The translations under genes and the position numbers were made by a program. DNA of 64,000 bases from Planifilum fimeticola (GTDB lineage: Bacteria > Bacillota > Bacilli > Thermoactinomycetales > DSM-44946): NCBI RefSeq assembly GCF_003001905.1, contig NZ_PVNE01000021.1, positions 1-64,000 of the forward strand, given 5' to 3'. Numbering within the stretch: the first letter of the stretch is position 1; each line of letters starts with the position of its first letter. Below the pieces are notes generated by a model that was given only the letters and a program-made list of their open reading frames with translations, made no database searches and had not been told where the DNA came from. Shown here piece by piece: positions 27,085 through 34,917 of the stretch.

Positions 27085-27390
27085 ACGAATGGACAAAGGA
27101 CTTGGGGGATCCATGTTTCGCGATTTTATTCCATGCAGTGGCAGCCGCTCGGCGAAAGACCGCGCTTTCTTCTTCTCGGGTCAGAAGTCCCAGCGGGTCT
27201 TCTGATCCTTTTTTTGCAAAAAAACAGCAAAGCAGCTTTTCACCGGTGAGGGACAATGTCGCCTTGAAAAGAGTTTCCAGGCGGTTGAGACGCACGGACG
27301 ACCTATCGGGTTCTTCCGCGCCAATTGACCGGGGAACACCCGGTTCAATGGTTCCCTGCGGAACAAGATCTCGTCTCACTCCATCGGCGG
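27085..27390 (-). pseudogene. 3' remnant of a nucleotidyltransferase gene
   Basis: The minus strand here encodes FRREPLNRVFPGQLARK followed by NPIGRPCVSTAWKLFSR, which aligns with FRRDPSIRMPLGQLARKDP and LGRPYVSPAWQLLFKAK of the intact gene at 28408-29004. After this, homology continues only in another frame (LTREEESAVFRRAAATAW), so at least one frameshift is present. The first two thirds of the gene are missing. The nucleotide sequences also align by eye. The boundaries given are approximate. It looks like an old duplicate that has been truncated. Confidence 0.6.
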
Positions 27391-27474
27391 GGAAACCGAG
27401 GTGTCTTCGTCCTCGGCATGTCCATCCTGGCGATGGGGGAGGGGCCTTCCTCGAAGCCGATTAGGAGGGAAATC

Positions 27475-28035
27475 ATGAAAGACAAAAGCTTGCCCTTTTA
27501 TCGAATCATCTTGAGAAGGCGGGCCGGCACTCCGCTGCCCCGGGCGGATTTGCCCCGGGGGTTTGCTTTTACGGCTTACCGGGACGGAATGAGCGGGCCT
27601 GGGGAGAAATTGAAACCTCTGTCCAGGACTTCGCAAAGCAGGAAGAGGCCGCGGAATACTTCAAAAAGGAATTTGCCTGTTATCCCGATGAAGTGAAGCG
27701 CCGGACCCTTTCATCGAAAAAGAGGGGGACGGAGAAAAAGTTGCCACCTTCACGGCCTGGTGGGGTTATACGGGAAAACGGCATCATCCCTTTGTGCGTT
27801 GGGTGGCGGTGAAAGAGCCCCATCAAGGAATGGGGTTGGGAAAAGCGATTATCGCAGAAGGCGTCAGACGAATGGTCGAGATCGAAGGGGTTGCACCATG
27901 TATATCCCGACGGATACGTGGTGCTATAAAGCCATCAGATTATACCGATGGGCCGGGTTTGACTTTGAGACTTCCGAACCCATGCCGGGGGATCAAACGG
28001 CGCTGGCGTTGCCTCTGATCCGGCATCGGATTTAA
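27475..28035 (+). pseudogene. GNAT acetyltransferase pseudogene with several frameshifts
   Basis: An ATG at 27475 with a perfect AGGAGGG ribosome binding site starts a frame that breaks near 27588. Homology continues in a second frame (RAWGEIETSVQDFAKQEEAA), a third after about 27700 (VRWVAVKEPHQGMGLGKAII, the GNAT acetyl-CoA motif), and a fourth after about 27890 (CYKAIRLYRWAGFDF), ending at TAA 28035. Joined together these give a full-length GNAT of about 185 residues. Three separate frameshifts in a good reading make a true pseudogene likelier than a sequencing error. Confidence 0.8.
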
Positions 28036-28407
28036 ACGGGTTGTCCATCAATAGGGGGATGAACCCGGCTCGAGCGGATGATGTCAACATAAACCCGGAT
28101 ATTTAGATGCGACAATTGTTTCCGGCATTCGACCATGCGATCGCCGATCGTTTTTGGATGAAACGGGATGGTCCGGTCAAGGGCACGATCCAACGCAACC
28201 GGTTTCTGAGGTATACGCGCTTATCCGGGCGGTTCCCTTGTATCCCTCCCCCCGCTTCCGGCATGACGTCCGTTTCGCAACTTCGGCTTTCCCTCCGCCC
28301 ACCTTTACCGCTCACGGCCCTCTTCCCCGGGCGTGGAAAGGCGATTTCCACCAACTAGCCGATTCCAATCACGGCCATGGACTCCCTGTCCACGGCTCCT
28401 TGACTGT
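28036..28407. other. Intergenic DNA in the decayed region
   Basis: I see no supported gene in this 372-bp stretch. Several frames are open on both strands, but none has a ribosome binding site or a recognisable product. It may hold further gene debris. Confidence 0.4.
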
Positions 28408-29004
28408 CTACACTTCATTTTCCAACCGCTCGATCCAACCACTGGAGGGATGGTGAATCCGGAGTGCGGAGAGCAGCCACCGCTTCTCCTCCCCGTTCAA
28501 AAAGGGAAGGTGCGTAAGGAAATCCGCCTCGTCCTTGGAACGGGAATTTTTCGCCTTGAAGAGCAGTTGCCAGGCGGGGGAGACGTAAGGTCGGCCCAGC
28601 GGGTCCTTCCTCGCCAGTTGTCCGAGGGGCATCCGGATTGACGGATCTCTCCGAAACAGGACCTCGTCTCCTTCCCGATCGATCAACAAAAATTCGACCG
28701 ACCGGCCTTCTTTGCGAAAATGGAGCTCGTGTCGGGGAGGTTCCACATCCCTTTCCGAACGGCAGGGAACCAAACGCTCCTCCCCCGGTACCGCCACGGC
28801 TTTCTCCCAATCTTCGAAAAACCGAAGGAGCGGAACGAGGTGTTCCCGGAAAAGGCAGAGATCCACATCCTCATGGGCACGCGTCTGCCTGCCGCACGCA
28901 AGATCCAAAGCCCACCCACCGGCGATGAACCAGGGATAATGAAATCCCCCCATCAGGCGGAGGATCCGGTCCAATTCCGGAGAGGATACGGCGCATTCCT
29001 TCAA
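28408..29004 (-). CDS. Nucleotidyltransferase, aminoglycoside/lincosamide adenylyltransferase-like
   Basis: The 198-residue protein has the AGGWALDLACGRQTRAHEDVD pattern (about 29-50), where the GG and the DVD aspartates form the nucleotidyltransferase active site. This pattern is typical of ANT(2'')/Lnu-like antibiotic-modifying enzymes and of several uncharacterised relatives. TTG 29004 was chosen because AAAGGAG precedes it and upstream sequence has no coding character. A decayed copy of the same gene lies 1 kb away, next to a broken GNAT gene. The natural substrate is unknown. Confidence 0.8.
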   Translation of the reverse strand: MKECAVSSPELDRILRLMGGFHYPWFIAGGWALDLACGRQTRAHEDVDLCLFREHLVPLLRFFEDWEKAVAVPGEERLVPCRSERDVEPPRHELHFRKEGRSVEFLLIDREGDEVLFRRDPSIRMPLGQLARKDPLGRPYVSPAWQLLFKAKNSRSKDEADFLTHLPFLNGEEKRWLLSALRIHHPSSGWIERLENEV

Positions 29005-29051
29005 CCCTTTCTCACTCCTTTCGCCGGAGCGGGGCGAGTCGATAGACACGC

Positions 29052-29074
29052 AAAAAGGGAGCAACGCGCCCTTT
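29052..29074 (-). terminator. Terminator after the small membrane-protein gene
   Basis: AAAGGG (29054-29059) and CCCTTT (29069-29074) pair around a 9-nt loop, and the minus strand continues with TTGCG after the CCCTTTTT run. It separates the 66-residue ORF from the nucleotidyltransferase gene. Confidence 0.5.
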
Positions 29075-29123
29075 CGCTGACAACCCCGCGTTCGCTCCCC
29101 TTTTACCCTGATTTCTCCGTTCG

Positions 29124-29324
29124 TCACCGTTCCTCTTCCAACGAAACCGCCTGAAATCTCCCGGTAAATTCCCGATCGAACTGTTCCATCTGACGCCGTT
29201 CCATCCTGTGGGTCACACTCATCGCCACATAGACGCAGATCATCATTATCCCGAAAAGGATGACGACAATCCACATCCAGTGTTCTTTCGCCAACGAGGC
29301 TGCCAATTCCGCCAAAAGACCCAC
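29124..29324 (-). CDS. Small single-pass membrane protein
   Basis: The 66-residue product has one membrane helix (WMWIVVILFGIMMICVYVAM, about 16-35) followed by a charged cytoplasmic tail (THRMERRQMEQFDREFTGRF). GTG 29324 sits very close to AGAGGAG; the in-frame TTG 29315 has better spacing (10 nt). I do not recognise the family. A terminator-like hairpin follows, which supports a real transcript. Confidence 0.6.
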   Translation of the reverse strand: MGLLAELAASLAKEHWMWIVVILFGIMMICVYVAMSVTHRMERRQMEQFDREFTGRFQAVSLEEER

Positions 29325-29510
29325 TCTCCTCTTATTGGTTTACCGACCTTCGCGCATTATCCTAATCTCTCTTCGTATATAGAAACCGCAACGGATTGCA
29401 GATTGTTTCACTTTTTTAGTAAAACATATGTATGATTCCCCTCCCCCTACCGCCGAAGGAAGAAATCTATCTTCATCGAAGTTCGGCAAAACCCAGCCGC
29501 ATTGCCCGGA

Positions 29511-29542
29511 AAATAAAAAGCCGACACCTTCCCGGGTGTCGG
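29511..29542 (-). terminator. Terminator of the azlCD operon
   Basis: CCGACACC (29521-29528) and GGTGTCGG (29535-29542) form an 8-bp stem around a 6-nt loop, followed on the minus strand by CTTTTTATTTT. It lies 41 bp after the azlD stop. Confidence 0.85.
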
Positions 29543-29582
29543 TCAAGCTCCCGCATCCGTAAGATACATTGGCTCACTCAAC

Positions 29583-29888
29583 TCAACTTACGATCGCCTT
29601 GATCGCCGCCACGGCTCCGATCGCCCCCGCAATGACGACCAGCATGTTCAATCGGAAATAGGCGAGCAGTGCGGCGACGGCTCCCCCTGCCAGCCCGACC
29701 AGCGGCTCCCCTCTTTCCACCGAGAGGATGCCCGGAAAAATCAGCGCTCCCAGCGCGGCATAGGGGATGCTTGCCAGCCACCGTTCCATCCAGGGGGAGA
29801 CGTTCCGCTGTCCGATCAGAAAAGCCGGAAGCATGCGGGGGAGATAGGTAACCAGCGCCATTCCGAGTATGATCCAAATCCAATCCAT
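29583..29888 (-). CDS. azlD: AzlD-type branched-chain amino acid exporter subunit
   Basis: The 101-residue protein has about four hydrophobic segments and the AzlD pattern MALVTYLPRMLPAFLI near the N-terminus and PYAALGALIFPGIL in the middle. AzlD works with AzlC as the small subunit of a branched-chain amino acid (and analogue) exporter of the LIV-E family. GGGGAGTGATCAA precedes ATG 29888, and the gene follows azlC by 19 bp in one operon. Confidence 0.92.
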   Translation of the reverse strand: MDWIWIILGMALVTYLPRMLPAFLIGQRNVSPWMERWLASIPYAALGALIFPGILSVERGEPLVGLAGGAVAALLAYFRLNMLVVIAGAIGAVAAIKAIVS

Positions 29889-29907
29889 TTGATCACTCCC
29901 CAGACTG

Positions 29908-30654
29908 TCAGCCCGCCGTCTTCTCCGCGGCGGGGGGTTCCTCCCTCGGCATCAGCATCGTCCCGCATCCGGCCGCCGCGACGGTGGCCAAAACCGTGGC
30001 CCAGCCTCCGCTCAAAAACAAGCCGAACAAGGCGTTCAGGGCCATTCCGATCAAGGCGATCGCACCCACCCTCCACCTTTTGCGGACTGCCGGCACCAGC
30101 AAGGCGATAAACATGGCATACAGGGCGATGTTCATGCTGTCGCTGATCGACCGGGGAATCACCCCGGCGAACAATCCCCCGACAACGGTTCCAAACACCC
30201 ACGAACCATAGGCAACCGCGATCAATCCGGCCATGTATAGGGGATGAATCCGTCCGTTCCCGCCCTTCTCGTCCATGGCGGCGACGGCGAAGGTTTCATC
30301 GGTGACGCCGAAGGCGAGGGCTCCCTTCGCCAAGAGCGGCACATCCTTCAACCGGTCCATCAGGGAAAGGCTCATGATAAAATGGCGGAAGTTGAGCACC
30401 AGCGTGGCGAAGATGATTTCCATCCCCAACGCGCCGGCGGTTGCCATCTGGACCGCCATGAACTGACTGGCGCCGGCGAAAACCATCATCGACATCAATA
30501 CCGTCTCCGCAAAAGGAAGACCCGACTGCCGGGCGATCACCCCGAAGGCGACGGCGATCGGGACGTAACCGATCGCGATGGGAACGGCCGCAGACATTCC
30601 CTTCACCAATTCCCGTCCGTTTCTCACCACTCCTGCCCCCATTCGAGGAATCAT
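29908..30654 (-). CDS. azlC: AzlC-type branched-chain amino acid exporter subunit
   Basis: The protein has the AzlC family core: AAVPIAIGYVPIAVAFGVIA near the N-terminus, MSMMVFAGASQFMAVQM near 55, and NFRHFIMSLSL near 88, with about seven membrane helices in 248 residues. It exports branched-chain amino acids together with AzlD. The start is uncertain: ATG 30654 has no clear ribosome binding site, while GTG codons at 30630 and 30627 follow GGGGGCAGGA. Use of the GTG would shorten the protein by eight or nine residues. Confidence 0.9.
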   Translation of the reverse strand: MIPRMGAGVVRNGRELVKGMSAAVPIAIGYVPIAVAFGVIARQSGLPFAETVLMSMMVFAGASQFMAVQMATAGALGMEIIFATLVLNFRHFIMSLSLMDRLKDVPLLAKGALAFGVTDETFAVAAMDEKGGNGRIHPLYMAGLIAVAYGSWVFGTVVGGLFAGVIPRSISDSMNIALYAMFIALLVPAVRKRWRVGAIALIGMALNALFGLFLSGGWATVLATVAAAGCGTMLMPREEPPAAEKTAG

Positions 30655-30788
30655 CTATGGATGTTAACAACGATCATATAAAATCTTTCGAGAATCAACA
30701 AGATGCCGCCAAAAAAAGGATGACCGTCCCTGGTTAATTCCGAAAACGCCCGCCTTGCCGCCTTCGGCTCCATTCCGACATTTTGTAG

Positions 30789-30794
30789 TATAAT
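30789..30794 (+). promoter_or_regulatory. Candidate -10 element ahead of the corC leader
   Basis: TATAAT is perfect, but I find no good -35 at the usual distance. Transcription would start near 30801, about 24 nt before the GTG of the leader ORF and about 190 nt before corC. Confidence 0.5.
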
Positions 30795-30824
30795 TAAGTA
30801 GAAAAGAGGGTAGGGAGGAAAGGA

Positions 30825-31004
30825 GTGAACGGCACCGCCTGCGGAAAAGGCCCTATCCATCCACTGGAGGGAAAAAGCCCTCATCCGCGACCGCTGATGC
30901 GGAAACCGAAACGGGACTTCGGCCAGCGGCATGTACGAGATCCTCGGGCAAAGCAGGATGCGATTGATCCTTTGGGAGGTTTGATTCTTTGGAAGGAGTC
31001 ATAG
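30825..31004 (+). CDS. Possible proline-rich leader ORF overlapping corC start
   Basis: GTG 30825 follows GGGAGGAAAGGA, a strong ribosome binding site, and starts a 59-codon frame ending at TAG 31004, 16 nt inside the corC gene. The product would contain GPIHPLEGKSPHPRPLMRKP, with eight prolines and many basic residues in its first half. Several Mg transporter genes in other bacteria have Pro-rich leader peptides that act as attenuators, so a regulatory role is conceivable. Coding is not proven: the same leader RNA can also form hairpins (GAGGG/CCCTC, CCGCTG/CAGCGG, CCGAA/TTCGG) that might be the functional element instead. Confidence 0.35.
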   Translation: MNGTACGKGPIHPLEGKSPHPRPLMRKPKRDFGQRHVRDPRAKQDAIDPLGGLILWKES

Positions 31005-32314
31005 GAATCACCACGTATTTATTCATGGTGATTTTTCTTGTCTTGCTAAACGGCTTTTTTGTTGCCGCGGAATTCGCCATCGTGAAAGTGCGCTCCACCC
31101 GAATCGCGCAGCTGGAACACCGCCGCGGGAAAATCGCTCAAAAGGTCTTGGCAAATTTGGACGCCTATCTGTCCGCCACCCAGTTGGGAATCACCCTGGC
31201 CTCCTTGGGACTGGGATGGATCGGCGAACCGGCCATCGCCCGCATGCTGGAACCGGCGCTTTCCTACTTCGGACTTCCGGATTGGCTCATTCACACCACA
31301 GCCTTTGCCGTCGCCTTCTCCATCATCACCTTTCTCCACATCGTGCTCGGTGAGATGGCTCCCAAGTCCCTGGCGATTCGCAAAGCCGAAGCCATCACCC
31401 TGTGGACCTCGGCGCCGTTGGATTGGTTTTACCGACTCTTTAAACCCTTTATCTTCATCCTCAACGGGTCGGCCAACCTGGTCCTCAAACTGCTGGGGAT
31501 CGAGATGAACGAAACCCAGCAGGCGCACACGGAAGAAGAGATCCGCATGCTGATCGCCCAGAGCCATAAGAGCGGCGTGATCGATCAGACGGAGCTCGCC
31601 CTGTTTGACAACATTTTCGATTTCACGGAGCGGGTTGCGCGGGAAGTGATGGTTCCCCGGGTAAACATGAAATGCGTCTACCGCGACAAACCCTTCGAAG
31701 AAAACCTGAGGGTGATGAAAGAAACCCATCATACCCGCTTTCCCCTGTGCGGCGATGACAAGGACGACATCCTGGGGATCATACATATCCGGGATGTTTA
31801 CGAACAACTGTCCGATGGGAAAACCCCTTCCTTGACCGACTTGGCCCGCCCCGCCGTTCTGGTTCCGGAAACTATGGAGCTGAAGGACATTTTGCGCAAT
31901 CTCCAGCGAAACCGGGTAGGGATGGCCATCGTCGTCGACGAATTCGGCGGGACTTCCGGACTGGTGACCACGGAAGACATCATCGAGGAGATCGTGGGCG
32001 AAATCCAGGATGAATTTGACAATGAAAAGCCCTTTTTCCTCCAGAAAGGACACGAAACGTCGATCGACCCCCATCTGCTTATCGAAGAAGTGAATGAATA
32101 TTTCCAAATCAACATCGACGATCCGGACAACGACACCATCGGCGGATGGCTTTTTTCCCGCCTCAAGAAGGTGCCGGAAGTGGGTGACGAAGTCGTGTTT
32201 GACGGCCTGATCTTCTGCGTGCAGGAAGCGGAGAACCGAAGGGTCACCCGCATTTTGGTCAAACCCGGGGGCGATCGCGAAGAAAACCAAACAGCCGGCG
32301 CATCCTCCGGCTGA
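30989..32314 (+). CDS. CorC/HlyC (CNNM) family metal-ion transporter
   Basis: The 441-residue protein has an N-terminal DUF21/CNNM membrane domain with about four helices (about 5-190; VLLNGFFVAAEFAIVKVRSTRI, SATQLGITLASLGLGWIGEP), a CBS pair (about 210-335; VMVPRVNMKCV, VVDEFGGTSGLVTTEDIIEEIVGEI) and a C-terminal CorC/HlyC domain. Relatives such as Bacillus YhdP/MpfA export magnesium. TTG 30989 follows GGGAGG at 9 nt. A structured, possibly translated leader precedes it, and a strong terminator follows, so it is monocistronic. Confidence 0.93.
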   Translation: MEGVIGITTYLFMVIFLVLLNGFFVAAEFAIVKVRSTRIAQLEHRRGKIAQKVLANLDAYLSATQLGITLASLGLGWIGEPAIARMLEPALSYFGLPDWLIHTTAFAVAFSIITFLHIVLGEMAPKSLAIRKAEAITLWTSAPLDWFYRLFKPFIFILNGSANLVLKLLGIEMNETQQAHTEEEIRMLIAQSHKSGVIDQTELALFDNIFDFTERVAREVMVPRVNMKCVYRDKPFEENLRVMKETHHTRFPLCGDDKDDILGIIHIRDVYEQLSDGKTPSLTDLARPAVLVPETMELKDILRNLQRNRVGMAIVVDEFGGTSGLVTTEDIIEEIVGEIQDEFDNEKPFFLQKGHETSIDPHLLIEEVNEYFQINIDDPDNDTIGGWLFSRLKKVPEVGDEVVFDGLIFCVQEAENRRVTRILVKPGGDREENQTAGASSG

Positions 32315-32321
32315 CCCGATC

Positions 32322-32362
32322 AAACCAATCCCGCAGACCGAACCGGGATTGGTTTGTTTGTG
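32322..32362 (+). terminator. Terminator of the corC-like gene
   Basis: AAACCAATCCCG (32322-32333) pairs perfectly with CGGGATTGGTTT (32344-32355) around a 10-nt loop, followed by GTTTGTGTT. It is immediately downstream of the corC stop. Confidence 0.88.
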
Positions 32363-32410
32363 TTGCTTGCTCCGCCCCTTTTTATATAGGGATGCACCCC
32401 TTTGGTCCGA

Positions 32411-32440
32411 TTGAAGGGGCCGGTCCACATCCGTTATACT
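32411..32440 (+). promoter_or_regulatory. Candidate promoter of the acoR-like gene
   Basis: TTGAAG (32411-32416), an 18-bp spacer and TATACT (32435-32440) form a plausible sigma-A promoter about 45 bp upstream of TTG 32489. Confidence 0.5.
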
Positions 32441-32488
32441 CAGAATAGACGCATAGTTTCGGAAAATATGAGAAAGGAGGCTGACGAG

Positions 32489-34402
32489 TTGGATCCCCTC
32501 ACCCATCTGCCGACCTCCCTCGCCCCGTCCTGGAAGCGGAGCAGGCAATACGGGGTGGACCCCCGCAAGGTGCACAATGATCTCCTTCCGAAAGGGGAGC
32601 TGAAGGACCGGAAGGAACAGATGAAGGAGTGGCTCAACGCTTCTTCGGACATTCTCAACCAAGTGTACGGCATGCTGCGAAAGTCGCCGTACATGGTCAT
32701 CGTGTCGGATCGGGACGGATACGTCATCGCCACCTGGGGCGATCCCCCCTTCACCGACCGTGCGAAGAGGGTGTGGCTGGATGAAGGCGCCAACTGGCAC
32801 GAGCGCATCAAAGGAACCAACGCGATCGGCACCGCCCTTGTGGAACAGCAGCCGATCAGCGTGATCGGGGAACAGCACTACTGTGAGGAAAACCGTTTTC
32901 TCACCTGTTACGCCACACCGCTTTACACACCGACAGGGGAACTCTTGGGCGTGTTGGACATCAGCGGCGACGCCCGGATGCACCATCCTCACACGATGGG
33001 AATGGTGTTGACCGCCGCCCATGCCTGCCAAGCACGGATGCTGCTGCAAAGCGCCCGGCGGGAACTGGTTCTTTCCTTCCGGGAAGCGGATACGCTCGCG
33101 GAAGGCTACGGAAGGCCGTTGATCGCCGTGGACGCCAACGGGCTGATCTCCCGGATCAATCAGGAAGGAGCCCGCTGGCTCAACACGCCTCAGGCGGAGT
33201 GCATCGGCCAACCCCTCACCCGCTGGTTCGACCCGCAGGATGCACAGGCGCTTCTCTCCCTCAGGGATTCCGCCGAATTGCCCGTAAAGGCCCCGTCGGG
33301 AACGTCCTGGATCGCCCGTCCCGTGCTGGATGAACGGAAACGAACCCACCGCGTGCTGCTGAGTCCCCCTTCAGCGTCCGAACGGAAAAACGCCGCCCCG
33401 CCGCCCGTCCCCCTGGAAGATGCGGTTCACATTTCATTGGAAAAGGGAATCGCCTCCTGCCCCAAATTTCAGAAGGCCCTTAAACTGGCCGTCCATGTGT
33501 CCCGCACCGATGCCACGATCCTTCTCCGGGGGGAAACCGGAACCGGAAAAGATCTGGTCGCCCGGGAAATCCACAAGCGGAGCGGCCGAACCGGTCCGCT
33601 GGTGGTCGTCAACTGCGGGGCCATTCCGGAACCGCTTCTGGAGGCGGAGCTGTTCGGCTACGAAAAAGGCGCCTTCACCGGAGCCCGGAACGGCGGACAC
33701 CGGGGAAAATTCGAAGCGGCCCACAAGGGGACGCTCTTCCTGGACGAAATCGGTGAAATGCCCCTGGCTTCCCAGGCGGTCCTCCTCCGGATTCTGGAGG
33801 AAAAACAGGTCACCCGGATCGGCTCCAACCGCCCCATCCCCGTCGACGTCCGCATCATCACCGCCACCAACAAGGATCTGGCCCGGGAGGTGCGGGAAAA
33901 CCGTTTCCGCGCAGACCTCTATTACCGGATCTGCGAAGTGGAGATTCATCTCCCCCCCCTTCGGGAGCGGTCCGATCTCTTTCTGCTCGCCGAATACTTC
34001 CTGGATCAAGTGTCCCGCGAGTTGAACATCGCCCCGGTCCTTCTCCGCGGCGAAGTCCGCGAAATGCTTTCGCGATACCACTGGCCCGGCAACATTCGGG
34101 AACTGAGGCAAGTGCTGCGCCAAGCCGTCTTCCACGCCCATTTCGTACGGGGCTCCTCCATCCTTTCCGCCGAAGATCTGGTCTTCCCCCAAGCTCAAGC
34201 CGGCGAGCCGGATGCATCCCCCCGACCCGTTTCCCTGGAAGAACAGGAGGCGGAAACCATCGCCCAGGCCATCCGGATTTCCGAGGGCAATCTTTCAAAG
34301 GCTGCCCGGATGCTGGGAATCGGACGGACCACCCTGTACCGGAAACTGAATCGCTATCCCAACCTGAAAAACATCCGTCTCCAACATCAGAGGCACGGCT
34401 GA
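32489..34402 (+). CDS. acoR: Sigma-54-dependent transcriptional activator, AcoR-like
   Basis: The 637-residue regulator contains a GAF-type sensor (about 50-195), a PAS-like region (about 210-310), an AAA+ domain (about 335-560) with Walker A GETGTGKD, the sigma-54-contact motif GAFTGA, and Walker B GTLFLDEIGEMP, and a Fis-type HTH at the end (NLSKAARMLGIGRTTLYRKL). This is the AcoR (acetoin) architecture; other members respond to different metabolites. TTG 32489 lies 8 nt after AAGGAGG. No acoABCL genes and no obvious TGGCAC-N5-TTGC promoter were noticed nearby, so its target may be elsewhere. Confidence 0.88.
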   Translation: MDPLTHLPTSLAPSWKRSRQYGVDPRKVHNDLLPKGELKDRKEQMKEWLNASSDILNQVYGMLRKSPYMVIVSDRDGYVIATWGDPPFTDRAKRVWLDEGANWHERIKGTNAIGTALVEQQPISVIGEQHYCEENRFLTCYATPLYTPTGELLGVLDISGDARMHHPHTMGMVLTAAHACQARMLLQSARRELVLSFREADTLAEGYGRPLIAVDANGLISRINQEGARWLNTPQAECIGQPLTRWFDPQDAQALLSLRDSAELPVKAPSGTSWIARPVLDERKRTHRVLLSPPSASERKNAAPPPVPLEDAVHISLEKGIASCPKFQKALKLAVHVSRTDATILLRGETGTGKDLVAREIHKRSGRTGPLVVVNCGAIPEPLLEAELFGYEKGAFTGARNGGHRGKFEAAHKGTLFLDEIGEMPLASQAVLLRILEEKQVTRIGSNRPIPVDVRIITATNKDLAREVRENRFRADLYYRICEVEIHLPPLRERSDLFLLAEYFLDQVSRELNIAPVLLRGEVREMLSRYHWPGNIRELRQVLRQAVFHAHFVRGSSILSAEDLVFPQAQAGEPDASPRPVSLEEQEAETIAQAIRISEGNLSKAARMLGIGRTTLYRKLNRYPNLKNIRLQHQRHG

Positions 34403-34487
34403 ACAGCAACCAGCGAAGGGGACCCCGAGGCTTTCAAGACCGCGCCGCACCCTCCTGCCGAAAAAAATCTTTTCCCCGCACAAACAA

Positions 34488-34507
34488 AAAACCCCTTGCG
34501 GGGTTTC
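34488..34507 (+). terminator. First terminator copy after the acoR-like gene
   Basis: ACCCC and GGGGT with flanking AAA/TTT form an 8-bp stem around a 4-nt TTGC-type loop. The plus-strand tail is short (TTTCGAGG), so readthrough into the next element is possible. Confidence 0.55.
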
Positions 34508-34537
34508 GAGGATAATGACAAAGCGTTGGGAGGGACC

Positions 34538-34585
34538 GATTTTTCGCCGAGCGACCCCTGCTGCATTGGAGCGGAGCGAAAAATC
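34538..34585. repeat. 48-bp palindromic repeat, copy 1
   Basis: The element starts GATTTTTCGCCGAGCGACC and ends GGAGCGAAAAATC, so its ends are complementary (GATTTTTCG with CGAAAAATC). A second copy of exactly the same length lies at 37577-37624, about 73 percent identical by eye with the stem ends fully conserved. The pattern recalls the extragenic repeats of Bacillaceae that contain GCGACTCCTGC. It may form an RNA hairpin or a small non-autonomous mobile element. Confidence 0.65.
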
Positions 34586-34624
34586 GCGTCCTGAACCCTA
34601 GATGCAGGGTTTGTCAGCAGTCTC

Positions 34625-34651
34625 AAAACCCCTTGCGGGGTTTTTTTCATG
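34625..34651 (+). terminator. Second terminator copy
   Basis: The same AACCCC/GGGGTT hairpin as at 34488, here followed by TTTTTTT, making it the stronger terminator. It closes whatever transcript covers the palindromic element. Confidence 0.8.
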
Positions 34652-34712
34652 CCGCCCGACTCGGTGCAAACCGATTTCTCTCAAAAGGGGAGATCTCCAT
34701 CCGGAATGCTGA

Positions 34713-34811
34713 TCACAGGCCTCCCACAAACACGAAGATGGTCGCGATCACCAAGAGGAAGATCAGCAGACGGCGCCAGCTCACCAAATAACCGTAACCA
34801 CCATAGGACAT
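34713..34811 (-). CDS. 32-residue membrane protein, YjcZ-like
   Basis: ATG 34811, preceded by GGGGGTAGGGAG, begins a 32-codon frame. The N-terminus is MSYGGYGYLVSW, followed by RR and one hydrophobic helix of about 16 residues ending VGGL. Glycine/tyrosine-rich starts with a single membrane span resemble the YjcZ/YtzM group of tiny sporulation proteins in Bacillales, but at this length family assignment is tentative. It is too short for most gene finders. Confidence 0.55.
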   Translation of the reverse strand: MSYGGYGYLVSWRRLLIFLLVIATIFVFVGGL

Positions 34812-34917
34812 CTCCCTACCCCCTTTCAGTTGTCCCTATACTTTATGCCTCATATCCAAATGGGGCCGGGTAAACGTCCATCCGAAAGCAAAATTGGGTG
34901 AACCGCCTAAACTTCCC

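Larger units (their letters stand above)
34403..34712. other. Intergenic region with twin terminators and a palindromic element
   Basis: Two copies of the hairpin AAACCCCTTGCGGGGTTT lie at about 34488-34507 and 34625-34644, the second followed by T7. The DNA between them is bounded by TGACAAA (34516-34522) and its complement TTTGTCA (34611-34617). Inside is the 48-bp palindromic repeat described separately. No protein gene is evident. Confidence 0.7.

Noticed and set aside
29340-29546. A 68-codon minus-strand ORF downstream of azlD
   Set aside because: It spans the azlCD terminator, has no ribosome binding site and no recognisable protein pattern.
30801-30989. M-box (ykoK) or yybP-ykoY riboswitch upstream of the corC-like gene
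   Set aside because: The leader has hairpins, but I could not place the conserved core blocks of either class. It is reported only as an unknown structured leader.
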